Shown here piece by piece: positions 1 through 8,153 of a DNA stretch of 38,642 nucleotides. The number at the start of each line of letters is the position of its first letter. The stretch's first letter is position 1. Position numbers and translations under genes: made by a program. The stretch spans positions 1 to 38,642 of the forward strand of contig NZ_BLAF01000090.1 in NCBI RefSeq assembly GCF_009687885.1, read 5' to 3'. The notes beneath the pieces were generated by a model that made no database searches, was not told the origin of the DNA, and saw nothing but the letters and a program-made list of their open reading frames with translations. Source of the stretch: Acrocarpospora pleiomorpha. Lineage in GTDB: Bacteria > Actinomycetota > Actinomycetes > Streptosporangiales > Streptosporangiaceae.

Positions 1-696
1 GGCGCCGCGCTCGCCGAGCGAGTCGCGGCGGCGGGCGGCGTGATCGGCCGCGACGACCTGGCCGCCCCGACGGCCGAGTGGGCGGAGCCGGTCAGGCAGG
101 ACGGGATCTGGGTGACGCCCGCGCCGACGCGCGGACCGGCGCTGCTCGCCGCGCTGGCGGGCGAACGAGTCCTGGTGGGCGGGCCGACCGGCGAAGGGAC
201 GTCGGTGGTAGCGGCGGCGGACGGCGAGGGAAACGCGGTGGTGATGGTGCACTCGAACTCGCATCCGCAGTTCGGCAGCGGCCTGGTGGCCGAACCTTAC
301 GACCTGGTGCTGTCCAACCGGGCCGGGCGCGGCTTCCACCCCGATCCCGGCCACCCGGACGGGCCCGCGCCGGGCCGCAGGCCGCCGACCACGCTGCACG
401 CCTGGGCGCTGGACACCCGCGGCACAGGCAGGCCCGACCTGTTCGGCGCGACGCCGGGCGGCGAGCAGCAGGTGCCGTGGAACGCGCAGGTGCTCGGCGA
501 CCTCATGACCACGGGTCCCGACGATCTCGGCGCCATCCTGACCAGGCCGCGCTGGTCCCTCCAGGACGGCGCGCGGGTGCCGGTGGAGGCGAGCGCGTCG
601 GCCGTACGCCCGGCGCACGTGCTCCTGCGCGTCACCGGCACCGGCCTGACCGCCGCCGCCGATCCCCGTATCGGCGCCGTCGCGCTGGGCGTGTGA
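1..696 (+). CDS. Gamma-glutamyltransferase family protein, 5'-partial
   Basis: The reading frame is open from base 1, so the N-terminus lies outside the window; 231 residues are visible. The segment resembles the small-subunit half of gamma-glutamyltransferases, N-terminal-nucleophile enzymes that hydrolyse or transfer gamma-glutamyl groups. A GTS triplet at nt 196-204 sits where the autocatalytic nucleophilic Thr is expected, ten residues before a GNAVV stretch, and is followed by FGSG and by GRRPPTT, which resembles the family's KRP-SSM region. The match is loose: the usual TTH is GTS here. It is the first visible gene of a tight operon, with one base between its TGA and the next ATG. The substrate is unknown; the context (importer, aspartate dehydrogenase, Rieske oxygenase) suggests scavenging of a gamma-glutamyl or related amide compound. 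Confidence 0.7.
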   Translation, partial: GAALAERVAAAGGVIGRDDLAAPTAEWAEPVRQDGIWVTPAPTRGPALLAALAGERVLVGGPTGEGTSVVAAADGEGNAVVMVHSNSHPQFGSGLVAEPYDLVLSNRAGRGFHPDPGHPDGPAPGRRPPTTLHAWALDTRGTGRPDLFGATPGGEQQVPWNAQVLGDLMTTGPDDLGAILTRPRWSLQDGARVPVEASASAVRPAHVLLRVTGTGLTAAADPRIGAVALGV

Positions 697-697
697 G

Positions 698-1453
698 ATG
701 CGCGTATCGCTGCTCGGCACCGGCGGGATCGGCGGCACGCTGCGCGAGCTGCTCGCGGCGGGGCGCGTGGCCGGATGCGTGACCGGCGCCGCCGTCGGCT
801 CGCGCTTCCCCGCCGGGGCGGTGGTGGAAGAGCTGACCGGGAGCGGGGACGTGGTGGTCGAGGCGGCGGGCGGCGCGGCGGTGCGCGCGTACGGCGCGCA
901 GGTGCTGGCCGCGGGCCGCGACCTGGTCGTCTGCAGCGCGGGCGCGCTGGCAGACGACGCCGTGCACGCCGAGCTCGACGCCGCCGCGCTGGCCGGAGGC
1001 GCCCGCTGGACGGTTCCGCCGGGCGCGATCGGCGGCCTGGACCTGCTGGCCGCCGCCATCCGCGCGGACGGCGCCGCGGATGTCACCCTCACGACCGTCA
1101 AGACGCCAGGCGCGCTGGGCGTGCCGGACGTAGGGGTCGTGTTCGCCGGGACGGCGCGCGAGGCGGCGCTGCGGTTCCCGAAGACGGCGAACGTCGCGGT
1201 CACCCTCGGGCTGGCCACCACCGGCATCGACCGGGTGCGCGTGGTGGTGACCGCGGACCCCGCGGCCCGCCGTACCCGACATGAGATCACGGCGCGGACG
1301 GCGGTCGGCGAGTACCGGTTCGCGCTGCTCAACGACACGCTCCCCGCCGGGCGGACGTCGGCGATCACGGTGTGGTCGGTCGTACGCGCGCTTGAGGAAC
1401 TCGCCGCACGGGGGCGAACCCCCATTTCGCTCAAGAAAGGAGCGCCATCGTGA
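698..1453 (+). CDS. nadX: L-aspartate dehydrogenase (DUF108 type)
   Basis: 251 residues. This family converts L-aspartate to iminoaspartate/oxaloacetate with NAD(P), or runs the reverse amination, in the cytoplasm. The N-terminus has the Rossmann fingerprint GTGGIGG at residues 7-13. The middle carries the family's VPPGAIGGLD and FPKTANVAVTLGLA segments, and a TRHEI near residue 195 matches the region of the catalytic His. Length is close to the usual 240-270. In NAD synthesis NadX feeds NadA, but no nadA or nadC is next to it. Its position between a gamma-glutamyltransferase-like gene and an ABC importer suggests a catabolic or nitrogen-release role instead. The stop overlaps the next start as GTGA. 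Family assignment is good; the pathway is inference. Confidence 0.82.
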   Translation: MRVSLLGTGGIGGTLRELLAAGRVAGCVTGAAVGSRFPAGAVVEELTGSGDVVVEAAGGAAVRAYGAQVLAAGRDLVVCSAGALADDAVHAELDAAALAGGARWTVPPGAIGGLDLLAAAIRADGAADVTLTTVKTPGALGVPDVGVVFAGTAREAALRFPKTANVAVTLGLATTGIDRVRVVVTADPAARRTRHEITARTAVGEYRFALLNDTLPAGRTSAITVWSVVRALEELAARGRTPISLKKGAPS

Positions 1454-2202
1454 CCAATGGCGTGACGACCATCGCCGCCCTGGCCTTCCGGGGGGTGGAG
1501 ATGGTCTTCCCCAACGGGGTGCACGCGGTCGACACCGTCGACATGGACATCGCCCCCGGCGAGTTCGTCTCCCTGGTGGGCCCGTCCGGCTGCGGCAAGA
1601 GCACGCTGCTGCGGATCGCGTCGGGCCTGGCGCGGCCGACGGCGGGCGAGGTGGTGCTGAACACCGGCCACATCGCCTACGTGTTCCAGGATCCGACGCT
1701 GCTCCCGTGGCGTACGGTGCGGCAGAACGTCGAGCTGTGCAACCAGCTCAAGAAGCTGCCCAAGGCCGAGCGGGCGGCGAAGGCGCGGCAGGCCATCGAG
1801 ATGGTGGGCCTGGCCGGGTTCGAGAACCGGCATCCGAACCAGCTCTCCGGCGGCATGCGGATGCGGGCCAGCCTGGCCCGGGCGCTGACGCTGGAACCTG
1901 AGGTGTTCCTGTTCGACGAGCCGTTCGGCGCGATCGACGAGATCACCAGGGAGCGGCTCAACAGCGAGCTGCTGCGCATCTTCCGGGCCCGCGCGTTCGC
2001 CGGGGTGTTCGTCACGCACTCGATCGCGGAGGCGGTGTTCCTGTCCACCCGGGTGGCGGTGATGAGCGCCCGGCCAGGCCGGATCATCGGCCAGTTCGAA
2101 GTGCCCTTCCCCTACCCGCGCGAGCCCGAGCTGCGCTCGACGCCGGAGTTCGCCGCGCTCACCGGCGAGATCGGCCGCTGCCTGAGGAGTGGTGCCCAGT
2201 GA
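1450..2202 (+). CDS. ABC transporter ATP-binding protein, NitT/TauT (SsuB-like) family
   Basis: 250-residue cytoplasmic ATPase of a binding-protein-dependent importer. Visible motifs are Walker A GPSGCGKST (44-52), Q-loop Gln80 in VFQDP, signature LSGGM (132-136), Walker B VFLFDEP (152-158) and the switch His in VTHS. The PTLLPWRTV segment after the Q-loop is typical of the nitrate/sulfonate/taurine subfamily. The GTG start at 1450 overlaps the upstream stop (GTGA) and has AAAGGAG at about 1436-1442; its own stop overlaps the permease start in the same way. Translational coupling therefore links nadX, the ATPase and the permease. Ligand specificity cannot be read from this subunit. Confidence 0.93.
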   Translation: MTNGVTTIAALAFRGVEMVFPNGVHAVDTVDMDIAPGEFVSLVGPSGCGKSTLLRIASGLARPTAGEVVLNTGHIAYVFQDPTLLPWRTVRQNVELCNQLKKLPKAERAAKARQAIEMVGLAGFENRHPNQLSGGMRMRASLARALTLEPEVFLFDEPFGAIDEITRERLNSELLRIFRARAFAGVFVTHSIAEAVFLSTRVAVMSARPGRIIGQFEVPFPYPREPELRSTPEFAALTGEIGRCLRSGAQ

Positions 2203-3059
2203 CGTCGATCACCACGACAATGGCGCCCGCCGCCGAGCCGATCACGTTGGCCGGGCAGGGCCGGCTGCGCGGGTACGTCACCATGGGCGGGCCGCCGCTG
2301 ATCGTCTTCGGCCTGTTCGTGGCGGTGTGGTACCTCATCTCGTACGGCCTGCTCAGCGAGCGCCGCCGGTTCCTGCTGCCTCCCCCGCACGACGTGGTGT
2401 CCGTCGGCTTCCTGGACTGGCACAACTTCGCGGAGATCCTGGCCGGTCTCGGCTCGACCGCCGCGATCTCGCTCACCGGGTTCGCGATCGCCGGGGCGAT
2501 CGGGTTCACGCTGGCCGTGGTCATGTCGCAGTCGGTCGCGATGGAGCGATCCTTCTACCCGTACGCGGTGGCGCTGCAGACGCTGCCCGTGCTGGCCATG
2601 ACACCGCTGGTCGGGCTCTGGTTCGGGTTCGACACCTTCAGCCGGATCCTGATCTGCTCGATCCTGGCGCTGTTCCCGATCATCACCAACACCCTGTTCG
2701 GCCTGAAGTCGGTCGAGCCGTCGCAGCGCGACCTGTTCGACCTGATGAAGGCCGGCCGGTGGACGCGGCTGTGGCGGCTGGAGATCCCGGCGGCGCTGCC
2801 CAACATCCTCACCGGGCTGCGCATCTCCGGCGGGCTTTCGGTCATCGGCGCGATCGTGGCCGACTTCTTCTTCCGGCAGGGCGATCCGGGCATCGGGCGC
2901 CTGCTGGACATCTACCGGGCGTCCCTGGAGACCGAACGGCTGTACGCCGCGATCATCTGCTCCTCGCTGCTCGGCCTGGCCCTCTTCCTGACCAACACCC
3001 TGATCAGCCGGCACGTGCTGCGGAACTGGCACGCCTCGGCGCACTCGAAGTCAAGCTGA
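2199..3059 (+). CDS. ABC transporter permease, NitT/TauT (SsuC-like) family
   Basis: 286-residue inner-membrane permease with about six hydrophobic segments, starting near residues 32-52 and ending with CSSLLGLALFLTNTLI near 250-266. The cytoplasmic coupling region, with EIPAALPNILTGLRI, is the BPD_transp_1 loop that docks on the ATPase. The GTG start at 2199 overlaps the ATPase stop and has AGGAG at 2185-2189. A much longer open frame (2189-5473) crosses this gene in another phase and is not coding over this stretch. Family assignment is secure; the ligand is unknown. Confidence 0.92.
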   Translation: MTSITTTMAPAAEPITLAGQGRLRGYVTMGGPPLIVFGLFVAVWYLISYGLLSERRRFLLPPPHDVVSVGFLDWHNFAEILAGLGSTAAISLTGFAIAGAIGFTLAVVMSQSVAMERSFYPYAVALQTLPVLAMTPLVGLWFGFDTFSRILICSILALFPIITNTLFGLKSVEPSQRDLFDLMKAGRWTRLWRLEIPAALPNILTGLRISGGLSVIGAIVADFFFRQGDPGIGRLLDIYRASLETERLYAAIICSSLLGLALFLTNTLISRHVLRNWHASAHSKSS

Positions 3060-3074
3060 AATGCGAGCCACGAT

Positions 3075-4214
3075 ATGAAACCCTCCATTCGCGCACTGGC
3101 CGCGGCCGGCCTCCTCACCCTGACCGCCGCCTGCGGCGGGGACACCACCGAGGCGGCGCCCCCGCAGGCCGCGCCGACGGTGACCACGGGCGTCTCCCTC
3201 AAGGGCGTCTGCCCCGACACGATCTCCATCCAGCTGAGCTGGTTCCCCGAAGCCGAGTACGGCGGGATGTACCAGCTCATCGGCCCCGGCGGCACCCTCG
3301 ACGCCAAGACCGGCGTGTACAAGGGCCCGCTGGCCGACACCGGGGTGAACGTGGAGGTCCGGGCGGGCGGCCCGCTCACCGGCAACGACCAGGTGACAGC
3401 GCAGCTGTACAAGGACGACTCGCTGTTCATGGGCATGCTGGCCACCGACGAGGCGATCCAGAACTCCAAGGAGCAGCCGACCGTCGCGGTCATGAGCTAC
3501 TTCGACAAGGATCCGCAGATCCTGATGTACAACCCGGAGAAGTTCGACTTCACCTCGATCGCGGACATCGGCAAGACGGACACGCCGGTGCTGTACTTCG
3601 AGGGCTCGACCTACATGGAGTATCTCGTCGGCTCAGGCCAGCTCAAGAAGAGCCAGGTGGACGGGTCCTACCAGGGCAGCGCCGACCGGTGGGTGGCCTC
3701 CGACGGCGGGGTGGTGCAGTCGGGGCTGGCCAGCGCGGAGCCGTACAAGTACGGCAGCGAGACCCGCGGCTGGAACAAGCCGGTCAAAACGCTGCTCGTG
3801 TACGACGCCGGCTACGTGAACTACGCCAGCTCGCTGTCGATGCGGCCGGAGCTGGTGACGCGGTACGACGCCTGCCTCAAGGAGTTCGTGCCGATGATGC
3901 AGCGGGCGTGGGTGGACTTCCTGAAGAACCCGGGCCCGATCTCCGCCAAGATCACCGAGATGAACCAGGAGATCGGCGAGTTCTGGCAGACCAGCGAGGG
4001 CCTGAACGCCGCCGCGGTCAAGACGATCCTGGACCGGCAGCTCGCGGCCAACGACGCCTCCGGCACCATCGGCCGCTTCGACGAGACCCGCGTGCAGAAG
4101 ATGATCGACATCCTGTCGCCGATCTTCGCCGCGCAGAACAAGGCGCTCAAGGACGGGCTCAAGCCCGCCGACCTCTTCACCAACACGTACGTCAAGGACG
4201 GCATCGGCCTCTAA
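3075..4214 (+). CDS. ABC transporter substrate-binding lipoprotein (NMT1/SsuA-like)
   Basis: 379 residues. The N-terminus is a lipoprotein signal: Lys3 and Arg6, a hydrophobic core, and a lipobox ending at Cys20 (LTAAC), so the mature protein should be tethered outside the membrane. The body starts with IQLSWFPEAEYGG, the opening strand typical of NMT1/thiamine-precursor or nitrate/sulfonate-type binding proteins, followed by a GGPLTGNDQV loop likely to line the ligand site. It lies 15 bp after the permease and completes the importer. Such proteins often bind amines, pyrimidine-like or sulfonated ligands; the ligand here is not determined. The next gene follows with only 26 bp between them. 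Confidence 0.88.
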   Translation: MKPSIRALAAAGLLTLTAACGGDTTEAAPPQAAPTVTTGVSLKGVCPDTISIQLSWFPEAEYGGMYQLIGPGGTLDAKTGVYKGPLADTGVNVEVRAGGPLTGNDQVTAQLYKDDSLFMGMLATDEAIQNSKEQPTVAVMSYFDKDPQILMYNPEKFDFTSIADIGKTDTPVLYFEGSTYMEYLVGSGQLKKSQVDGSYQGSADRWVASDGGVVQSGLASAEPYKYGSETRGWNKPVKTLLVYDAGYVNYASSLSMRPELVTRYDACLKEFVPMMQRAWVDFLKNPGPISAKITEMNQEIGEFWQTSEGLNAAAVKTILDRQLAANDASGTIGRFDETRVQKMIDILSPIFAAQNKALKDGLKPADLFTNTYVKDGIGL

Positions 4215-4240
4215 GGCCCACCCCCAGGAAGGAGAAGCAC

Positions 4241-5473
4241 GTGGACACCGTGCTTGACGGCAAGATCCGCGCCCGCGCCGCGGAGATCCTCCTCGACGTG
4301 GAGCGGTGCACCGACCCGGTGCAGTCCGCGCAGCTCCTGCCCCGCCAGGTCTACACCAGCCAGGACTTCTTCGAGTTCGAGAAGCAGGCGATCTTCGCCC
4401 GCGAGTGGCTGTGCGTCGCGCACGTCAACGAGATCCCCAACCCCGGGGACCAGCTCCCGATGACGATCTTCGACGAGCCGATCGTGGTGCTCCGCGACCT
4501 CAGCGGCGAGATCCGGACGCTGTCCACGGTCTGCCAGCACCGCGGACACCCGATCTTCGACGGGCTCAACGCCCGCGACGCCGAGGCGCCCTGCCTGAAC
4601 GGCACCAAGCTGGTCTGCCCGTACCACAACTGGGCGTTCGGGCTGGACGGCAAGCTGGTCGCGGCCCCGCAGATGACCGAGACCGTGCCGCTGAAGGACC
4701 TGCGCCGGTTCGTCCGGCTGCCGGCCGTGCGTACCGAGATCTTCCACGGTCTGGTGTTCGTGAACTTCGACCCGGACGCCCGCCCGCTCGCCCCCACCCT
4801 GGCCAAGCTGGACGCCGAGCTGGCCACGTTCGGGCTGGACGAGCTGGTGCCGATGCCCGCCTCGATGCGCCGCGACCTGCCGTGGAACTGGAAGATCCAC
4901 CACGACAACGCGCTGGAGCCCTACCACACCGCGTTCGTGCACAAGGGCGTGCACGAGAGCGCGCCGTCGCGGCTGGCGGAGTTCGGCGAGTTCGACCCGG
5001 GCGACGGGCAGATCATGCACCCGACGTACCTGGTCAGCGAGGAGGCCAGCCTCGGCGACGCGGCCGACGGCAGGCGGCGCACGCCCGGCATCCCCGGCCT
5101 GACCGAGGAGCAGCGCAAGCGGGTGATGTTCGCGTCGGTGCCGCCGCTGATCTTCGGCATCTTCCAGCCGACGTTCGTCAGCCTGTCGTTCGTGCTGCCC
5201 ACCTCGGCCCGGACGATCGACCTGCGCCGGGTCAACCTCTACCCGAAGTCGGCGGTCGAGGTGCCCGGCTTCGAGGAGATCTACGCCGAGCAGCTCAAGC
5301 GCAAGGCGGTGGCGATCGAGCAGGACGCCGTCACCACCGAGGCGCTCCAGCGCGGGTACGAGTCCAGGTTCGCGCCGCGCGGGCCGCTGGCCAAGCTGGA
5401 GACCACGATCCCGCAGATGAACGCCTGGCTGCTCACCCGCTACCAGGCCGCGCTTGGAGCCACCGATGGATGA
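4241..5473 (+). CDS. Rieske-type aromatic ring-hydroxylating oxygenase, alpha subunit
   Basis: 410 residues from a GTG at 4241 preceded by AGGAAGGAG at 4226-4234. An in-frame upstream extension to 2189 runs across the permease and binding-protein genes out of phase and is rejected. The Rieske [2Fe-2S] ligands are Cys98 and His100 (CQH) and Cys126 and His129 (CPYH). The 25 residues between the pairs are longer than the 15-17 usual in ring hydroxylases. The catalytic mononuclear-iron site is visible as ALEPYHTAFVH, with His229 and His234. Enzymes of this family need an electron-donating reductase/ferredoxin, which is not encoded here. It is the likely first catabolic step on the imported compound; the SnoaL-like gene directly downstream could play a small-subunit-like role. 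Confidence 0.9.
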   Translation: MDTVLDGKIRARAAEILLDVERCTDPVQSAQLLPRQVYTSQDFFEFEKQAIFAREWLCVAHVNEIPNPGDQLPMTIFDEPIVVLRDLSGEIRTLSTVCQHRGHPIFDGLNARDAEAPCLNGTKLVCPYHNWAFGLDGKLVAAPQMTETVPLKDLRRFVRLPAVRTEIFHGLVFVNFDPDARPLAPTLAKLDAELATFGLDELVPMPASMRRDLPWNWKIHHDNALEPYHTAFVHKGVHESAPSRLAEFGEFDPGDGQIMHPTYLVSEEASLGDAADGRRRTPGIPGLTEEQRKRVMFASVPPLIFGIFQPTFVSLSFVLPTSARTIDLRRVNLYPKSAVEVPGFEEIYAEQLKRKAVAIEQDAVTTEALQRGYESRFAPRGPLAKLETTIPQMNAWLLTRYQAALGATDG

Positions 5474-5951
5474 GCCGCTGCTGGCGCGGCTGGACCTGCT
5501 GGAGTCCCGGCACGAGATCGAGCAGCTCATGGTGGCGTACATGGCCGCAGCCGACCGCGAGGCGGACAAAGGCCGCCATGTGAGCGTGCTCTTCACCGAG
5601 GACGGCCGCTGGGAGAGCGTGGGCCCACACGGCAACCCCGGCTGGGCGGCCGTCGGCCGGCCCGCGCTGGTACGGAAGTTCGACCGCAACGTCGACCGAA
5701 TGCCATTCGCCGCGCACTTCCTGACCAACGGCGCCATCGAGGTCGACGGCGACACCGCACGCGGCCGCTGGATGTACTTCCAGGCATGCACCTACCGCGG
5801 CGACCAGCCCCTGTGGATCGCCGGAAGCTACGACAACGACTTCCGCCGCGAGGCCGGCCGTTGGCTCATCTCGCACCTGCGCGTACACAACTTCTTCACC
5901 ACACCCTTCGACAAGGGCTGGGTGGCCGTCCCCCACATGGAGACCCCCTGA
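5466..5951 (+). CDS. SnoaL/NTF2-like domain protein
   Basis: 161 residues from the ATG at 5466, overlapping the Rieske stop by 8 bp, with GGAG at 5456-5459. It has the nuclear-transport-factor-2-like pattern: an N-terminal helix IEQLMVAYMAAAD, then LFTEDGRWE, AAHFLTNGAIEVDGDTARGRW and a closing beta region with WLISHLRVHNFFTTPFDKGW. The fold is shared by SnoaL cyclases, scytalone dehydratase and the small beta subunits of ring-hydroxylating dioxygenases. The overlap with the alpha-subunit-like gene makes a partner or accessory role plausible, but the sequence alone does not separate a structural subunit from an independent dehydratase or isomerase. Confidence 0.8.
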   Translation: MDEPLLARLDLLESRHEIEQLMVAYMAAADREADKGRHVSVLFTEDGRWESVGPHGNPGWAAVGRPALVRKFDRNVDRMPFAAHFLTNGAIEVDGDTARGRWMYFQACTYRGDQPLWIAGSYDNDFRREAGRWLISHLRVHNFFTTPFDKGWVAVPHMETP

Positions 5952-6262
5952 TGACCTACCGGCACCAGATCCTGCGCAACCTCAGATACGGCACCCTGCC
6001 CGCGTTCCTGAAGCTCCAACAGGAGAAGAACGAGCTGTACACGGCCGAGGGCCTCACCCCGTACCGGGTATGGGCACCGGCCTTCGGCGGCCTGCACCAC
6101 CTGGTGCTGGAGGCGGAATTCCCAACAATGTCGGACTTCGAACGACAGCACGCCACCGCCAAGACCATCACCCGGGTGGCGGAAATCAACGCGGCCCAAC
6201 TCGAGCACGTCATCGAGGGCACCGCCGAGGACCGCCTGCAACGCCTCGGCCTGGACGCCTGA
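5951..6262 (+). CDS. Small protein, NIPSNAP-like alpha/beta-barrel candidate
   Basis: 103 residues; the ATG shares its A with the stop of the previous gene (TGATG), so translation is almost certainly coupled. The sequence starts with a helix-forming RHQILRNLRYGTLPAFL and has a central strand-like HHLVLEAEFPTMSDFERQHA, a layout reminiscent of NIPSNAP/dimeric alpha-beta-barrel proteins that often accompany oxygenases or act as small mono-oxygenases. No catalytic signature is certain. It is the last gene of the operon that starts before base 1, and it belongs functionally with the Rieske and SnoaL-like genes. Confidence 0.65.
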   Translation: MTYRHQILRNLRYGTLPAFLKLQQEKNELYTAEGLTPYRVWAPAFGGLHHLVLEAEFPTMSDFERQHATAKTITRVAEINAAQLEHVIEGTAEDRLQRLGLDA

Positions 6263-6345
6263 CGGACGCACGATCCCGTGACGGCCAGGCCATCGGGCGC
6301 ACCGATCGTGGAGACGAACATCGACACGACCGACCGCAAGCGCAG

Positions 6346-6373
6346 TTGCGACAACCCTGCCACGCGATATCCC
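6346..6373 (+). promoter_or_regulatory. Candidate promoter for the lipoprotein gene
   Basis: TTGCGA at 6346-6351 and TATCCC at 6368-6373 are 16 bp apart, in the only sizeable gap between the catabolic operon and the lipoprotein. A short hairpin (GGGGT at 6401-6405, ACCCC at 6410-6414) lies in the presumed leader. This is pattern matching only. Confidence 0.3.
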
Positions 6374-6440
6374 AATGCCTCACACGCCCCGTGAGAAATT
6401 GGGGTCGCAACCCCCCTAAACTCCACTAAGGTCCGCTCAT

Positions 6441-7208
6441 GTGACGATCGCCATCAGAACCGTCGTACTCGGTCTCGCGGCTGCCCTCGCCACCGCTTGC
6501 GGCGCCCCCGCCGCTCCCGCTCCGTCCCAGGGCATCGCTCAGGTGAATCCTCTTGACGCCCTGACCGCCCAGCTTGTCGAAGGCCGCGGCGTGTCGGTGC
6601 GCGAACTCCAGGAGACCCATGTCGACGGCGAGAAGTTCAACGACGGTGAGCGCACCGGGAAAGTCCAGTTCAACCCAGCCGGCGTGGAGGGCTACGACGT
6701 CACGATGAAGACCAGCCTGATGGAGTCCGGCACCCGTTCGGTCGCGGTCGGCCCGCACACCTACCAGTCGGGCGACCCGGTCGAGGAAGTGCTGCCCAAG
6801 GGCAAGAAGTGGCAGCGGTGGCCAAGCGAGCCGGGCAAGCGCAGTCCGTTCTTCACGCCGATGTTGATCCTCGAACCGTCCACCCTGAAGGCGGTCCTGG
6901 CGACCGAGACCGAGCAGATCGCCGATGTACGCAAGGGCCAGATCACCCTCGGCGCGCTCAGCGCGGCGTCCCCGTCGTTGAGCGCGGATGAGATCTGGAG
7001 GCCCGACGACCGCGAGGCCGCACTCGTGATGACCTGGCAGATGTGGACAAATCCCGAAGGACTGCCGGTCCGGCTGCTCACCGAATACCGGGACCCGGCG
7101 GCACCGCTCGGCGACACCCTACGCAAGAGCGATATCCGCTTCACGTCGTGGGGCGGAGCGGTCGACCTGAGGAAGCCCCCGGCTCGCCTGGTCAGCAAGG
7201 GATCCTGA
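6441..7208 (+). CDS. Putative secreted lipoprotein, LppX/LprG-like candidate
   Basis: 255 residues from a GTG at 6441 with AAGG at 6428-6431. The N-terminus is a lipoprotein signal with lipobox LATAC and lipidated Cys20, followed by an Ala/Pro-rich linker. The remainder (VQFNPAGVEGYDVTMKT, VGPHTYQSGDPVEE, KKWQRW) resembles actinobacterial lipoproteins of the LppX/LprAFG type with a single curved beta sheet that holds lipids, but the match is by general style only. The GH16-like gene lies 132 bp downstream on the same strand. No precise function is claimed. Confidence 0.72.
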   Translation: MTIAIRTVVLGLAAALATACGAPAAPAPSQGIAQVNPLDALTAQLVEGRGVSVRELQETHVDGEKFNDGERTGKVQFNPAGVEGYDVTMKTSLMESGTRSVAVGPHTYQSGDPVEEVLPKGKKWQRWPSEPGKRSPFFTPMLILEPSTLKAVLATETEQIADVRKGQITLGALSAASPSLSADEIWRPDDREAALVMTWQMWTNPEGLPVRLLTEYRDPAAPLGDTLRKSDIRFTSWGGAVDLRKPPARLVSKGS

Positions 7209-7340
7209 GGCGGATTGCGCCGACTCACATCATCACCTCAGGCTGGAGTCCTCAGGGGTTCGGCAGGATGCTGTCGCGACCCCATCAATGGATTCGAGTA
7301 ATCAGCGACAGTCTGCATTCCATCGAGAGGAGAACCGATC

Positions 7341-8153
7341 GTGACGGGTACGCCCGACCCGGTCACCAAGGACGGCTACGAGCTGGAGTTCGAGGACATC
7401 TTCGACGGCGATCGCCTCGACGAGACACGATGGGTGCCCCGCTATCTGCCCCAGTGGACCGCTGGCACCGCATCGCTCGCCCGCCACCAGATCGGGGGTG
7501 GCCTGCTGCGGCTACGGATCGAGGAGGACCAGCCGCCGTGGTGCCCCGAGGTGGAGGGAGAGCTCCGCGTCTCCTCCCTGCAGACCGGCGTCTTCGCCGG
7601 CCCCGTGGACAGTGGCATCGGGCAGCACGGCCGCCGGCCCGGCATGATCGTCCGCGAGGCGCAGGCCAATGTCAGGCTCTATACGCCCCGGTACGGCCTG
7701 ATCGAGATGCGGGCCAAGGCGACCGACGACCCCCGCGCCATGGTCGCATTGTGGATGATCGGCTACGAAGACGAGCCCGAACGCTCGGCCGAGATCTGCG
7801 TCTGCGAGATCTTCGGCCGCGACGTAAGGCCGGACGCTGCCCGGATCGGCATGGGCCTGCATCCCTTCGGCGACCCGGACATCACCGACGACTTCACGGT
7901 GGAGTCCGTACCCATCGACGCCCGCGACTTCCACGTGTACGCCGCCGAGTGGACGCCCGCCAGGGTCACCTTCCTGGTCGACGGCAAGCGCGTCCGGACC
8001 GTACACCAGTCACCGCGCTACCCGATGCAGCTGATGCTCGGCATCTACGAACTCCCCCGCACAGACCGCGAGCGGCCGTATCCGAGGGAATTCACCATCG
8101 ACTACGTCCGCGGCTACCGGCCCACCGCCGACTACCGGATCAGGTGGCCGTGA
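7341..8153 (+). CDS. Glycoside hydrolase family 16-like protein with altered active-site motif
   Basis: 270 residues from a GTG at 7341, with GAGAGGAG at 7325-7332. The jelly-roll features of GH16 beta-glucanases are visible: LEFEDIFDGDRLDETRW at the N-terminus, YGLIEMRAKA before the active site, and FHVYAAEWTPARVTFLVDGKRV after it. The catalytic segment normally reads ExDxxE (nucleophile, helper Asp, acid/base). Here it is E151-I-C153-V-C155-E156, so both glutamates are kept but the central Asp is Cys. No signal peptide is seen, which is unusual for a polysaccharide hydrolase. It may be a cytoplasmic or non-classical member, or may act on a different substrate. Confidence 0.83.
   Translation: MTGTPDPVTKDGYELEFEDIFDGDRLDETRWVPRYLPQWTAGTASLARHQIGGGLLRLRIEEDQPPWCPEVEGELRVSSLQTGVFAGPVDSGIGQHGRRPGMIVREAQANVRLYTPRYGLIEMRAKATDDPRAMVALWMIGYEDEPERSAEICVCEIFGRDVRPDAARIGMGLHPFGDPDITDDFTVESVPIDARDFHVYAAEWTPARVTFLVDGKRVRTVHQSPRYPMQLMLGIYELPRTDRERPYPREFTIDYVRGYRPTADYRIRWP

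Noticed and set aside
2189..5473. 1094-codon open frame that would fuse transporter-region sequence to the Rieske oxygenase
   Set aside because: The first 680 codons run out of phase through the permease and binding-protein genes, are Arg/Pro-rich and have no domain. The Rieske protein has its own ribosome site and GTG at 4241.
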